A DNA stretch of 6,508 nt, from contig NZ_LFEK01000116.1 in assembly GCF_001039265.1 (NCBI RefSeq), positions 27,361-33,868 of the forward strand, written 5' to 3'. The DNA is from Synechococcus sp. GFB01 (GTDB lineage: Bacteria > Cyanobacteriota > Cyanobacteriia > PCC-6307 > Cyanobiaceae). The notes under the pieces were generated by a model. That model saw only the letters and a list, made by a program, of their open reading frames with translations, was not told the origin of the DNA and did not search any database. Shown here in pieces: positions 1 to 6,145 of this stretch; the first letter of the stretch is position 1, and every line of letters starts with the position of its first letter. The position numbers and the translations under genes were made by a program.

Positions 1-208
1 CGCCGCCGACGACAAGTCCGTGATCAAGACCTGGTCACGGGCCTCCACCATCCTGCCGATGATGATCGGCCACACAATCGCCGTGCACAACGGCAAAACA
101 CATGTGCCGGTGTACGTCACCGAGCAGATGGTGGGCCACAAGCTCGGAGAATTCGCTCCGACCCGCACCTTCAAGGGCCACATCAAGGACAAGAAAGGAG
201 GCCGCTGA
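1..208 (+). CDS. rpsS: 30S ribosomal protein S19, 3' part
   Basis: S19 binds the head of the 30S subunit with S13, near the A-site tRNA and the inter-subunit bridges. The window opens inside the gene: the reading frame starts at base 2 with AADDKS and runs 68 codons to TGA at 206-208. The family is usually about 91-93 residues, so roughly 23 N-terminal residues lie upstream. The visible part holds the conserved core [21 protein letters not shown] and the S19 signature [15 protein letters not shown] followed by TFKGH. It ends in the basic tail KDKKGGR. A GTG at 20-22 is in frame but is an internal valine of the conserved region, not the start. The last codons also carry the SD of rplV, which begins 4 bases after this stop. 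Upstream, rplB (L2) would be expected by analogy with other S10 operons; this is inference. Confidence 0.97.
   Translation, partial: AADDKSVIKTWSRASTILPMMIGHTIAVHNGKTHVPVYVTEQMVGHKLGEFAPTRTFKGHIKDKKGGR
194..201 (+). promoter_or_regulatory. Shine-Dalgarno sequence of rplV inside rpsS
   Basis: AAAGGAGG is a perfect 8-nt complement to the 16S rRNA 3' end, placed 10 nt before the rplV ATG at 212. It lies within the last codons of rpsS (KKGGR), so the two genes are probably translationally coupled. It fixes the rplV start. Confidence 0.85.
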
Positions 209-211
209 TTC

Positions 212-565
212 ATGGCAAACACCACTGCCAACCAAGCCCTGGCCCACGGCCGCTACATCCGCGGCTCGGCCTCCAAGGTGCGTCGGGTGCTCGATCAGAT
301 CCGCGGCCGCAGCTATCGCGACGCGCTGATCATGCTCGAGTTCATGCCCTACCGCTCCACCGGCCCGATCACCAAGGTGCTGCGCAGCGCCGTGGCCAAC
401 GCCGAGCACAATCTCGGCCTCGATCCGGCCACCCTGGTGATCAGCCAGGCCTGGGCCGACATGGGCCCGGTGATGAAGCGTTACCGGCCCCGCGCCCAGG
501 GCCGCGCCTACACGATCCAGAAAAAGACCTGCCACATCAGCATTGCTGTGGCTCCTGCCACCTGA
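212..565 (+). CDS. rplV: 50S ribosomal protein L22
   Basis: L22 is a 50S protein that binds 23S rRNA. Its globular body sits on the solvent side near the exit-tunnel opening, and a long beta-hairpin lines the tunnel, where mutations in other bacteria affect macrolide sensitivity. The 117-residue product is near the usual 110-120. It has the helical N-terminal half ([12 protein letters not shown], about 21-32), the conserved SAVANAEHN (59-67), and the hairpin and C-terminal signature [11 protein letters not shown] (89-99) followed by I-KKT-HI-I-V. The ATG at 212 has a strong SD and the N-terminus [20 protein letters not shown] is typical of cyanobacteria. It lies 3 nt after rpsS and 18 nt before rpsC. 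No unusual residues are seen in the tunnel hairpin. Confidence 0.98.
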   Translation: MANTTANQALAHGRYIRGSASKVRRVLDQIRGRSYRDALIMLEFMPYRSTGPITKVLRSAVANAEHNLGLDPATLVISQAWADMGPVMKRYRPRAQGRAYTIQKKTCHISIAVAPAT

Positions 566-583
566 CCCCGAGGACACCGACCG

Positions 584-1312
584 ATGGGACACAAGATCCA
601 TCCAACCGGACTGCGCCTGGGGATCACCCAGGAGCACCGCTCCCGCTGGTACGCCCCCAGCAAGACCTATCCGACCCTCCTCCAGGAGGACGACCGGATC
701 CGCAAGTTCATTCACAAGAAATACGGTGCCGCCGGCATCTCCGACGTGCTGATCGCCCGCAAGGCCGATCAGCTCGAGGTTGAGCTCAAGACCGCCCGCC
801 CGGGTGTTCTGGTAGGCCGCCAGGGCAGCGGCATCGAGGAACTCCGCACCGGCATCCAGAAGACCGTGGGTGATGCGAACCGCCAGGTGCGCATCAACGT
901 GGTCGAAGTGGAGCGGGTCGACGCCGACGCGTTCCTGCTGGCCGAGTACATCGCTCAGCAGCTGGAGAAGCGGGTGGCCTTCCGCCGCGTGATCCGCATG
1001 GCCGTGCAGCGGGCCCAGCGGGCCGGCGTGCTGGGCCTGAAGATCCAGGTGAGCGGTCGCCTGAACGGCGCCGAGATCGCCCGCACCGAGTGGACCCGGG
1101 AAGGCAGGGTTCCCCTGCACACCCTGCGGGCCGACATCGACTACGCCACCAAGCTGGCCAGCACCACCTACGGGGTGCTGGGCATCAAGGTGTGGGTGTT
1201 CAAGGGTGAGGTCCTGCCCGGACAGCAGGACAAGAGCCCCGTGGGCGTGGCGCCCCGTCGCCGGACCAGCCGGCAGCCCCAACAGTTTGAAGACCGCTCC
1301 AATCAGGAGTGA
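584..1312 (+). CDS. rpsC: 30S ribosomal protein S3
   Basis: S3 sits in the 30S head at the mRNA entry channel, where with S4 and S5 it helps unwind structured mRNA. The product has 242 residues, typical of bacterial S3. It begins [14 protein letters not shown] and carries a type II KH domain at about 39-107, whose loop GRQGSG (78-83) gives the GxxG RNA-binding motif. The C-terminal domain follows, with the S3 signature around [14 protein letters not shown] (157-170) and [15 protein letters not shown] (173-187). The tail, [20 protein letters not shown], is basic then acidic, as in other cyanobacteria. The ATG at 584 is preceded by GAGGA at 570-574, 9 nt upstream, and the gene lies 18 nt after rplV. 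A 415-residue open frame on the opposite strand covers most of it and is a GC-driven shadow. Confidence 0.98.
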   Translation: MGHKIHPTGLRLGITQEHRSRWYAPSKTYPTLLQEDDRIRKFIHKKYGAAGISDVLIARKADQLEVELKTARPGVLVGRQGSGIEELRTGIQKTVGDANRQVRINVVEVERVDADAFLLAEYIAQQLEKRVAFRRVIRMAVQRAQRAGVLGLKIQVSGRLNGAEIARTEWTREGRVPLHTLRADIDYATKLASTTYGVLGIKVWVFKGEVLPGQQDKSPVGVAPRRRTSRQPQQFEDRSNQE

Positions 1313-1314
1313 TC

Positions 1315-1320
1315 AGGAGG
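1315..1320 (+). promoter_or_regulatory. Shine-Dalgarno sequence of rplP
   Basis: AGGAGG lies in the 16-nt gap after rpsC, with 8 nt to the rplP ATG at 1329. This is near-ideal spacing and supports the chosen start. Confidence 0.85.
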
Positions 1321-1328
1321 CCTGAACC

Positions 1329-1811
1329 ATGCTGAGTCCACGACGCGTCAAATTCCGCAAGCAGCAACGCGGCCGCATGCGCGGCGTTGCCACGCGCGGC
1401 AACACCATCGCCTTCGGGCAGTTCGCCCTCCAGGCCCAGGAGTGTGGCTGGATCACCTCGCGCCAGATCGAGGCCAGTCGCCGGGCCATGACCCGCTATG
1501 TCAAGCGGGGCGGCAAGATCTGGATCCGGATCTTCCCCGACAAGCCCGTCACCATGCGCCCCGCCGAGACCCGGATGGGTTCCGGTAAGGGCAACCCGGA
1601 GTTCTGGGTCGCCGTGATCAAGCCCGGTCGCATCCTGTTCGAGATGGGGGGTACCGACATCACCCCCGAGATCGCCCGGGAGGCCATGCGCCTGGCCCAG
1701 TACAAGCTGCCGGTGAAAACCAAGTTCCTGACCCTGGCGGATCAGGAAGCCGACCAGGCCGCCGAGGCCACCACCACCCAGGCCGCCGAGGCCGCCACCG
1801 TGGAGTCCTGA
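1329..1811 (+). CDS. rplP: 50S ribosomal protein L16 with Ala/Glu/Thr-rich C-terminal tail
   Basis: L16 binds 23S rRNA next to the A-site and helps position aminoacyl-tRNA and the central protuberance. The N-terminus [38 protein letters not shown] (about 45-63), [12 protein letters not shown] and [16 protein letters not shown] (80-95) are diagnostic. The product is 160 residues. The E. coli protein has about 136, and the conserved fold here ends near residue 137 (KTKFLTL). The remaining 23 residues are a low-complexity tail of Ala, Glu, Thr and Gln without Lys or Arg, which is unusual for a ribosomal protein. The tail contains the repeated block QAAEA, encoded by a near-perfect 24-nt tandem repeat. 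Longer L16 tails occur in related cyanobacteria as I recall, so I do not regard it as a frameshift. The stop is 2 nt before rpmC. Confidence 0.97.
   Translation: MLSPRRVKFRKQQRGRMRGVATRGNTIAFGQFALQAQECGWITSRQIEASRRAMTRYVKRGGKIWIRIFPDKPVTMRPAETRMGSGKGNPEFWVAVIKPGRILFEMGGTDITPEIAREAMRLAQYKLPVKTKFLTLADQEADQAAEATTTQAAEAATVES
1754..1801 (+). repeat. 24-nt tandem duplication in the rplP 3' end
   Basis: Two adjacent 24-nt units, 1754-1777 and 1778-1801, match at 21 of 24 positions. The first 16 bases of each (CCAGGCCGCCGAGGCC) are identical. The period is exactly 8 codons, so the reading frame is kept and the block QAAEA followed by T or A is encoded twice. Replication slippage is the likely origin (inference). 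Confidence 0.8.
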
Positions 1812-1813
1812 CC

Positions 1814-2035
1814 ATGGCCCGTCCCTCCATCGCCGACGTGCGCAAGCTCAACGACGGCGACATCAACGCTCAGATCGACGCCACCCGGCGCGAACTGTTC
1901 GACCTGCGCTTCCAGCAGGCCACCCGCCGGCTCGAGAACCCGCACCGTTTCAAGGAGGCCCGCATCAAGCTGGCCCACCTCCTCACGGTGCGGGGCGAGC
2001 GGCAGCAAGCCGCCACGGCCACTTCAGCCTCCTGA
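1814..2035 (+). CDS. rpmC: 50S ribosomal protein L29
   Basis: L29 is a small two-helix protein at the peptide exit-tunnel mouth beside L23, where trigger factor, SRP and the Sec translocon dock. The product is 73 residues. The family core is visible at about 27-59 with [20 protein letters not shown] and then the second helix [13 protein letters not shown]; the L29 signature lies in the [15 protein letters not shown] region. A polar Gln/Ala/Thr/Ser tail ([11 protein letters not shown]) follows the core. The ATG at 1814 is 2 nt after the rplP stop, with GGAG at 1802-1805 inside rplP at 8-nt spacing, so coupling to rplP is likely. The 17 nt after its stop contain no SD for rpsQ. Confidence 0.95.
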   Translation: MARPSIADVRKLNDGDINAQIDATRRELFDLRFQQATRRLENPHRFKEARIKLAHLLTVRGERQQAATATSAS

Positions 2036-2052
2036 TTCCCCCCGCAATTCCC

Positions 2053-2304
2053 ATGGCAACCAAGGAACGGGTCGGCACCGTCGTCAGCGACAAGATGGAC
2101 AAAACGGTGGTGGTGGCGGTTGAAAACCGCTTTCCCCACCCCATCTACAAGAAGACGGTGAGCCGCACCAAGCGCTACAAGGCGCACGACGAGGACAACA
2201 GCTGCAAGGTGGGCGATCGGGTCCGGATCACCGAGACCCGTCCCCTCAGCCGCACCAAGCGCTGGACCGTGGCCGAGGTGCTCTCCACCTCCGCCGCCAA
2301 CTGA
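2053..2304 (+). CDS. rpsQ: 30S ribosomal protein S17
   Basis: S17 is a primary 16S rRNA-binding protein with an OB fold, needed early in 30S assembly. The product is 83 residues, the usual size. The N-terminus [21 protein letters not shown] and [23 protein letters not shown] (about 25-47) are typical, and the family signature [18 protein letters not shown] is at 54-71. The ATG at 2053 follows the rpmC stop by 17 nt. The spacer is C-rich (CCCCCCGCAATTCCC just before the start) and has no purine SD, so initiation probably relies on coupling with rpmC or on an SD-independent route (inference). The start is fixed by the conserved N-terminus, as no nearby in-frame alternative upstream gives a better match. 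Confidence 0.97.
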   Translation: MATKERVGTVVSDKMDKTVVVAVENRFPHPIYKKTVSRTKRYKAHDEDNSCKVGDRVRITETRPLSRTKRWTVAEVLSTSAAN

Positions 2305-2310
2305 GGAGGA
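2303..2310 (+). promoter_or_regulatory. Shine-Dalgarno sequence of rplN overlapping the rpsQ stop
   Basis: GAGGAGGA overlaps the last two bases of the rpsQ TGA (2302-2304) and lies 7 nt before the rplN ATG at 2318. The overlap suggests that ribosomes finishing rpsQ can reinitiate on rplN. Confidence 0.8.
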
Positions 2311-2317
2311 CCGACCC

Positions 2318-2683
2318 ATGATCCAACAGGAAACCTTCCTCAACGTCGCCGACAACAGCGGCGCCAAGCGCATCCAGTGCATCCGCGTGCTGGGCACCAA
2401 CCGTCGCTATGCCCACGTGGGCGACGTGATCGTTGCCGCCGTCAAGGACGCCATGCCCAACATGGGCGTGAAGAAGTCGGACGTGGTCAAGGCCGTGGTG
2501 GTCCGCACCAAGGCCACCCTGCGGCGCGACACCGGCAACTCGATCCGCTTCGACGACAACGCCGCGGTGATCCTGGGCAATGACAACAACCCCAAGGGCA
2601 CCCGCGTGTTCGGCCCGGTGGCCCGCGAGCTGCGCGAGCGGAACTTCACCAAGATCGTGTCCCTCGCCCCGGAGGTGATCTGA
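2318..2683 (+). CDS. rplN: 50S ribosomal protein L14
   Basis: L14 is a beta-barrel 50S protein at the subunit interface that takes part in bridges to the 30S and, in many bacteria, binds the silencing factor RsfS. The product is 121 or 122 residues across the family; here it has 121. Diagnostic stretches are [17 protein letters not shown] (1-17), the signature region [20 protein letters not shown] then [16 protein letters not shown] (51-86), [17 protein letters not shown] (91-107) and the universal C-terminus SLAPEVI. The codons of the last residues also form an extended SD for rplX. The start is supported by GAGGAGGA 7 nt upstream, and rplX begins 2 bases after its stop. Confidence 0.98.
   Translation: MIQQETFLNVADNSGAKRIQCIRVLGTNRRYAHVGDVIVAAVKDAMPNMGVKKSDVVKAVVVRTKATLRRDTGNSIRFDDNAAVILGNDNNPKGTRVFGPVARELRERNFTKIVSLAPEVI
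2671..2680 (+). promoter_or_regulatory. Extended Shine-Dalgarno sequence of rplX inside rplN
   Basis: GGAGGTGATC is a 10-nt perfect complement to the conserved 16S rRNA 3' end (GATCACCTCC). Its GGAGG core is 9 nt before the rplX ATG at 2685. It encodes the Glu-Val-Ile end of L14, so one sequence serves as protein code and ribosome-binding site. Confidence 0.8.
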
Positions 2684-2684
2684 G

Positions 2685-3041
2685 ATGGCAACCGCAACCC
2701 CCAAGGCCAAGACCCCGGTGCGCACCAAGATGCGCATCAAGAAGGGCGACACCGTGCAGGTGATCGCCGGCAAGGACAAGGGCAAGACCGGGGAGGTGCT
2801 GCGCACCCTCCCCTACGAGAACCGCGTGGTGGTGCAGGGGATCAACCTGCGCACCCGTCACGTCAAGCCCACCCAGGAGGGTGAAACCGGCCGCATCGTC
2901 ACCGAGGAAGCGTCCCTGCACGCCTCCAACGTGATGCTCTACTCCACCTCCAAGAAGGTGGCCAGCCGCGTCGAGGTGGTCGTCGAGAAGGACGGCACCA
3001 AGAAGCGCCGCCTCAAGAAGACCGGCGAGATCATCGACTGA
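2685..3041 (+). CDS. rplX: 50S ribosomal protein L24
   Basis: L24 is an early assembly protein of the 50S that binds the 5' domain of 23S rRNA and lies near the exit tunnel. The product is 118 residues. A KOW motif spans about 17-45: [20 protein letters not shown] carries the conserved Gly-Asp, Val and Lys-Gly positions. [16 protein letters not shown] (47-62) and the basic C-terminus [11 protein letters not shown] also fit the family. About 12 residues precede the core ([12 protein letters not shown]), a modest N-terminal extension. The start is 1 nt after the rplN stop (TGAGATG) and has a very strong SD. The gene is followed by the 71-nt gap before rplE, the longest spacer between ribosomal genes in the window. 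Confidence 0.97.
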   Translation: MATATPKAKTPVRTKMRIKKGDTVQVIAGKDKGKTGEVLRTLPYENRVVVQGINLRTRHVKPTQEGETGRIVTEEASLHASNVMLYSTSKKVASRVEVVVEKDGTKKRRLKKTGEIID

Positions 3042-3112
3042 TTGCTCCGCTCCCTTCACCCCATTCCCGTCCGCCTTCTGACCCCGACCAGAAGCGCACC
3101 CCCTCCCCCGTC
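3042..3112 (+). other. 71-nt C-rich spacer between rplX and rplE
   Basis: This spacer is strongly pyrimidine-rich and has no SD near the rplE start (CCCCCTCCCCCGTC before the ATG). It contains one small perfect inverted repeat, CTTCTG (3075-3080) and CAGAAG (3089-3094), with an 8-nt loop and no T-run after it, so it is not an intrinsic terminator. I see no convincing -10/-35 pair and no open frame. Its length fits a split between the S10-like and spc-like parts of the cluster, but no operon break can be shown. Confidence 0.5.
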
Positions 3113-3652
3113 ATGTCACTGAAACAGCGCTACCGGGAGACGATCCAGCCGAAGCTGCTCAAGGATCTCAATCTCTCCAACGTCCACGAAGTCCCCAAGG
3201 TGGTGAAGGTCACCGTCAACCGGGGCCTCGGTGAAGCCGCCCAGAACGCCAAGGCCCTCGAGGCCTCGATCGAGGAGCTCGCCACCATCACCGGTCAGAA
3301 GGTGGTGGTGACCCGTGCCAAGAAGGCGATCGCCGGCTTCAAGATCCGGGCTGGGATGCCGATCGGCGTTGCCGTCACCCTTCGGGGTGAGCGCATGTAC
3401 GCCTTCCTGGAGCGTCTGATTCATCTGGCCCTGCCCCGCATCCGCGACTTCCGCGGTGTCAGCCCGAAGAGCTTCGACGGCCGGGGCAATTACACCCTGG
3501 GGATCCGCGAGCAGATCATCTTCCCCGAGATCTCCTTCGACAAGATCGATGCGATCCGTGGCATGGACGTGACGATCGTGACCACCGCCCGTAACGACGA
3601 AGAGGGCCGGGCCCTCCTCCGCGAGATGGGAATGCCGTTCCGCAGCAACTGA
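3113..3652 (+). CDS. rplE: 50S ribosomal protein L5
   Basis: L5 binds 5S rRNA in the central protuberance with L18 and L25 or its equivalent, and contacts the P-site tRNA. The product is 179 residues, the usual length. Visible marks are [39 protein letters not shown] (23-42), [19 protein letters not shown] (59-77) with the L5 signature region, [18 protein letters not shown] (117-134) then IIFPEI, and [15 protein letters not shown] (150-164). The start at 3113 lacks an SD and is chosen from the conserved N-terminus. In many bacteria rpsN follows rplE; here rpsH follows after 19 nt and no S14 frame is present. A HIP1-type octamer lies within the gene. Confidence 0.98.
   Translation: MSLKQRYRETIQPKLLKDLNLSNVHEVPKVVKVTVNRGLGEAAQNAKALEASIEELATITGQKVVVTRAKKAIAGFKIRAGMPIGVAVTLRGERMYAFLERLIHLALPRIRDFRGVSPKSFDGRGNYTLGIREQIIFPEISFDKIDAIRGMDVTIVTTARNDEEGRALLREMGMPFRSN
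3326..3333. repeat. HIP1 octamer GCGATCGC
   Basis: GCGATCGC, extended to the 10-bp palindrome GGCGATCGCC at 3325-3334, matches the Highly Iterated Palindrome 1 that is over-represented in many cyanobacterial genomes. I saw only one perfect copy in this window, inside rplE at Lys-Ala-Ile-Ala codons. A single copy in GC-rich DNA could arise by chance. Confidence 0.55.
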
Positions 3653-3671
3653 GCCCTCCTCGGACCCGACC

Positions 3672-4073
3672 ATGGCCAATCACGACCCGATTTCCGACAT
3701 GCTCACCCGCATCCGCAATGCGAGTGAGAAACGTCATGAGACCACCCGCATCCCAGCCTCTCGTCTGCTGCGCAACATCGCCAATGTGCTGCAGCAGGAA
3801 GGCTTCATCGCCGGCATCAGCGAGGAGGGCGAGGGTGTGAAGAAGGAGCTGGTGCTGGAGCTCAAGTACAGCGGCAAGCACCGCCAGCCCACGATCCGCT
3901 CCGTGCAGCGGGTCAGCAAGCCCGGCCTGCGCATCTACAAGAACAACCGCCAGCTGCCCAAGGTGCTGGGCGGCCTCGGTGTGGCGATCATCTCAACCTC
4001 CAGGGGTGTGATGAGCGACCGCGACGCCCGCAAGCAGGGCGTGGGCGGCGAAGTGCTCTGCTACGTCTACTGA
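3672..4073 (+). CDS. rpsH: 30S ribosomal protein S8
   Basis: S8 is a primary 16S rRNA-binding protein that organises the central domain of the 30S. In E. coli it also represses the spc operon by binding its mRNA; whether this holds here is unknown. The product is 133 residues, a standard length. The N-terminus is [17 protein letters not shown]. The C-terminal RNA-binding domain has [19 protein letters not shown] (83-101), [16 protein letters not shown] (105-120) with the STS motif and the S8 signature, and then [11 protein letters not shown]. The upstream spacer has only a weak GGA (3662-3664), so the start is placed by the conserved N-terminus. No obvious S8-binding mimic was found by eye in the rplX-rplE spacer, the position corresponding to the E. 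coli target. Confidence 0.98.
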   Translation: MANHDPISDMLTRIRNASEKRHETTRIPASRLLRNIANVLQQEGFIAGISEEGEGVKKELVLELKYSGKHRQPTIRSVQRVSKPGLRIYKNNRQLPKVLGGLGVAIISTSRGVMSDRDARKQGVGGEVLCYVY

Positions 4074-4075
4074 AC

Positions 4076-4082
4076 AGGAAGG
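4076..4082 (+). promoter_or_regulatory. Shine-Dalgarno sequence of rplF
   Basis: AGGAAGG sits in the 16-nt rpsH-rplF gap with 7 nt to the ATG at 4090, which supports this start. Confidence 0.7.
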
Positions 4083-4089
4083 TTGATCC

Positions 4090-4629
4090 ATGTCTCGTAT
4101 CGGTAAAGCGCCCATTCCCGTCCCCGGCGGTGTCACCGTGACCATCAAGGGCCTCGATGTGACCGTGAAGGGGCCCAAGGGCGAACTCCATCGCACCCTG
4201 CCCGAGGGTGTGGCCATCAGTCAGGAGGGCGACAGTCTGCTGATCAGCCCGGCTGACGCCAGCCGCCGCTCCCGCGAGCGCCATGGCCTCTGCCGGACCC
4301 TCGTGGCCAACATGGTCGAGGGCGTGAGCCAGGGCTTCACCCGCAAGCTCGAGATCATCGGTGTGGGCTACCGCGCCGCCGTGCAGGGCAAGAAGCTGGT
4401 GGTGAGCGCCGGCTACAGCCACCAGGTCGAGATGGTTCCTCCCGATGGCGTCAGCTTCGCGGTGGAGAACAACACCACCGTGCTGGTCTCCGGCGCCAAC
4501 AAGGAGCTGGTGGGCAATGAGGCCGCCAAGGTGCGCGCCATCCGGCCGCCCGAGCCCTACAAGGGCAAGGGCATCAAATACGAAGGCGAACGCATCCTTC
4601 GCAAGGCCGGCAAGACCGGTAAGAAGTGA
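4090..4629 (+). CDS. rplF: 50S ribosomal protein L6
   Basis: L6 lies near the base of the L7/L12 stalk and the sarcin-ricin loop and supports elongation-factor binding. It has 179 residues, built from two similar alpha/beta domains. The N-terminus is [15 protein letters not shown], with [10 protein letters not shown] (24-33) in domain 1. A linking stretch [19 protein letters not shown] (65-83) leads to domain 2, with [17 protein letters not shown] (87-103) and the family signature [14 protein letters not shown] (154-167). The end is basic (RKAGKTGKK). The SD is good. A frame of 183 codons beginning at 4445 overlaps this gene and rplR in another register and is a shadow. Confidence 0.98.
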   Translation: MSRIGKAPIPVPGGVTVTIKGLDVTVKGPKGELHRTLPEGVAISQEGDSLLISPADASRRSRERHGLCRTLVANMVEGVSQGFTRKLEIIGVGYRAAVQGKKLVVSAGYSHQVEMVPPDGVSFAVENNTTVLVSGANKELVGNEAAKVRAIRPPEPYKGKGIKYEGERILRKAGKTGKK

Positions 4630-4661
4630 GGTCTGCCCGAGCGCCGTTACCCTGACACCCC

Positions 4662-5027
4662 ATGTCTTCCCTCTCCCGCAAGCAGCAGACCCAGAAGCGC
4701 CACCGCCGTCTGCGCCGCAACCTCAGCGGCACCGCCGAGCGTCCGCGTCTGGCTGTGTTCCGCTCCAACAATCACATCTACGCCCAGGTCATCGACGACG
4801 CGGCTCAGAGCACCCTCTGCTCCGCCTCCACCGTCGACAAGGAGCTCCGCTCCAGCGTGTCCACCAGCTCCACCTGCGATGCCTCCGTGGCTGTGGGTCA
4901 GCTGGTCGCCAAACGTGCCCTGGCCAAGGGCATCTCCCAGGTGGTCTTCGATCGCGGCGGCAACCTGTATCACGGCCGGGTGAAAGCCCTGGCTGACGCC
5001 GCCCGGGAAGCGGGCCTTCAGTTCTGA
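4662..5027 (+). CDS. rplR: 50S ribosomal protein L18
   Basis: L18 binds 5S rRNA with L5 and anchors it to the central protuberance. The product is 121 residues, typical. The N-terminus is rich in Lys and Arg ([19 protein letters not shown], 5-23), the part that contacts [23 protein letters not shown] (26-45), [14 protein letters not shown] (78-91) and [19 protein letters not shown] (94-112) are diagnostic. The region at 53-75 is serine-rich with two cysteines (Cys53, Cys72), in a part of the family that varies. The spacer from rplF is 32 nt and has no SD near the ATG; a GAGG at 4628-4631 is too far upstream. The start follows the conserved [16 protein letters not shown] pattern. Confidence 0.97.
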   Translation: MSSLSRKQQTQKRHRRLRRNLSGTAERPRLAVFRSNNHIYAQVIDDAAQSTLCSASTVDKELRSSVSTSSTCDASVAVGQLVAKRALAKGISQVVFDRGGNLYHGRVKALADAAREAGLQF

Positions 5028-5041
5028 TCCCTGCTCTCACC

Positions 5042-5686
5042 ATGACCACAACCAACGACCAGATTCAGACCAGCGAGACCCCGGGAGCCGCCGACGTTCC
5101 CGCTGCGGCCGAAGGTCAGCAGCAGGAGCGCCGTGGCGGCGGCCGCGGTGAGCGCCGTGGCGACCGCCGCGGCGGCCGCGGTGAACGCCGCGGCCAGGAG
5201 CGCGACTCCGAATGGCAGGAGCGGGTGGTGCAGATCCGCCGCGTCTCCAAGACCGTGAAGGGCGGCAAGAAGATGAGCTTCCGGGCCATCGTCGTCGTCG
5301 GCAACGAGAAGGGCCAGGTGGGCGTCGGTGTCGGCAAGGCCGGCGATGTGATCGGCGCCGTGCGCAAGGGCGTGGCCGATGGCAAGAAGCACCTGGTCAA
5401 GGTGCCCCTCACCCGCCACAGCTCCATCCCCACCCAGAGCAACGGCCGCGATGGGGCCGCCAGTGTGCTGATCCGTCCCGCCGCACCCGGTACGGGGGTG
5501 ATCGCGGGCGGCTCGATTCGCACGGTCCTCGAGCTGGCCGGCATCAAGAACGTGCTGGCCAAGCGCCTCGGGTCCAAGACCCCGCTCAACAACGCGCGCG
5601 CCGCGATGGAAGCCCTGGCCGCCCTGCGCACCCACAAGGAGACCGCCAAGGAGCGGGGCATCTCCCTCGAGCAGATCTACTCCTGA
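5042..5686 (+). CDS. rpsE: 30S ribosomal protein S5 with Arg/Gly-rich N-terminal extension
   Basis: S5 sits in the 30S body at the mRNA entry channel with S3 and S4 and affects decoding accuracy and mRNA unwinding. The product is 214 residues; E. coli S5 has about 167. The conserved part starts near residue 58 ([20 protein letters not shown]) and includes the double-stranded-RNA-binding-like domain with [21 protein letters not shown] (78-98). The C-terminal domain contains [33 protein letters not shown] (150-168) and the end [10 protein letters not shown]. Residues 1-28 are polar or acidic and 29-52 are an Arg/Gly/Glu block with a repeated GRGERRG. Extended S5 N-termini are known in cyanobacteria. 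No SD precedes the ATG at 5042; the start is the first ATG after the rplR stop, so the extent of the N-terminus is less certain than the core. Confidence 0.95.
   Translation: MTTTNDQIQTSETPGAADVPAAAEGQQQERRGGGRGERRGDRRGGRGERRGQERDSEWQERVVQIRRVSKTVKGGKKMSFRAIVVVGNEKGQVGVGVGKAGDVIGAVRKGVADGKKHLVKVPLTRHSSIPTQSNGRDGAASVLIRPAAPGTGVIAGGSIRTVLELAGIKNVLAKRLGSKTPLNNARAAMEALAALRTHKETAKERGISLEQIYS
5131..5194 (+). repeat. 33-nt-period direct repeat encoding Arg/Gly block of S5
   Basis: Copies at 5131-5161 and 5164-5194 match at about 27 of 31 positions, with a period of 33 nt or 11 codons. They encode GRGERRG at residues 34-40 and 45-51. The repeat keeps frame and lies wholly in the N-terminal extension, outside the conserved S5 fold. 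It is very GC-rich. Confidence 0.75.
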
Positions 5687-5688
5687 GG
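5685..5688 (+). promoter_or_regulatory. Short Shine-Dalgarno sequence of rplO overlapping the rpsE stop
   Basis: GAGG overlaps the rpsE TGA (5684-5686) and is 7 nt before the ATG at 5696 but 13 nt before the second ATG at 5702. The spacing favours the first ATG as the rplO start. Confidence 0.55.
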
Positions 5689-5695
5689 CCTCGCC

Positions 5696-6145
5696 ATGAC
5701 CATGAATCTTCAATCGCTCAAAGCCAACCCCGGCGCCCGCCGCCGCAAGCTCCGCAAGGGCCGGGGTATCGCCGCCGGTCAGGGGGCAAGCTGCGGTTTC
5801 GGCATGCGCGGCCAGAAATCCCGCTCGGGCCGGCCGACACGTCCCGGCTTCGAGGGTGGCCAGATGCCCCTCTACCGGCGCGTGCCCAAGCTCAAGCACT
5901 TCGAGCTGGTCAACGCCAAGCAGTTCACCGTGATCAACGTGGCCAAGCTGTCCGACTGCAAGGCCGGCAGCACCGTGAACCTCGACAGCCTGGTCAAGGA
6001 CGGCATCGTCACCAGCCCCAAGCATCCCCTCAAGGTCCTCGGCAACGGAGACCTCACGGTCAAACTCACCGTTCAGGCAGCCGCCTTCACCGCCAGCGCC
6101 CGCGAGAAGATCGAGGCCGCCGGTGGCCATTGCGAAGTGATCTGA
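5696..6145 (+). CDS. rplO: 50S ribosomal protein L15
   Basis: L15 is a 50S protein that binds 23S rRNA late in assembly and bridges several domains. The product is 149 residues, near the usual 144-150. The N-terminus is long, basic and glycine-rich, as expected: [20 protein letters not shown] (11-30), then [12 protein letters not shown] (36-47) and [15 protein letters not shown] (51-65). The C-terminal globular part has [17 protein letters not shown] (112-128) and [19 protein letters not shown], with the L15 signature. Two in-frame ATGs lie 6 nt apart (5696 and 5702); SD spacing favours 5696, but MNLQSLKAN from 5702 cannot be excluded. The gene follows rpsE by 9 nt with no rpmD (L30) between, and is followed by a terminator. 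Confidence 0.97.
   Translation: MTMNLQSLKANPGARRRKLRKGRGIAAGQGASCGFGMRGQKSRSGRPTRPGFEGGQMPLYRRVPKLKHFELVNAKQFTVINVAKLSDCKAGSTVNLDSLVKDGIVTSPKHPLKVLGNGDLTVKLTVQAAAFTASAREKIEAAGGHCEVI

Noticed and set aside
20..208. GTG at 20 as the start of a short gene
   Set aside because: The in-frame bases before it (AADDKS) continue the S19 family sequence, so it is an internal valine of rpsS.
35..1282. 415-codon open frame on the minus strand
   Set aside because: It is antisense to rpsS, rplV and rpsC, all clearly coding. Its translation is low-complexity (His, Gly, Ala, Leu, Asp) with no family resemblance, as expected from GC-rich codon use.
3075..3094. Hairpin in the rplX-rplE spacer as a terminator
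   Set aside because: The stem is only 6 bp and there is no T-run after it, so intrinsic termination is not supported.
4445..4996. 183-codon plus-strand frame overlapping rplF and rplR
   Set aside because: Out of frame with both genes; the product is low-complexity Arg/Pro/Ser, with no SD and no recognisable motif.
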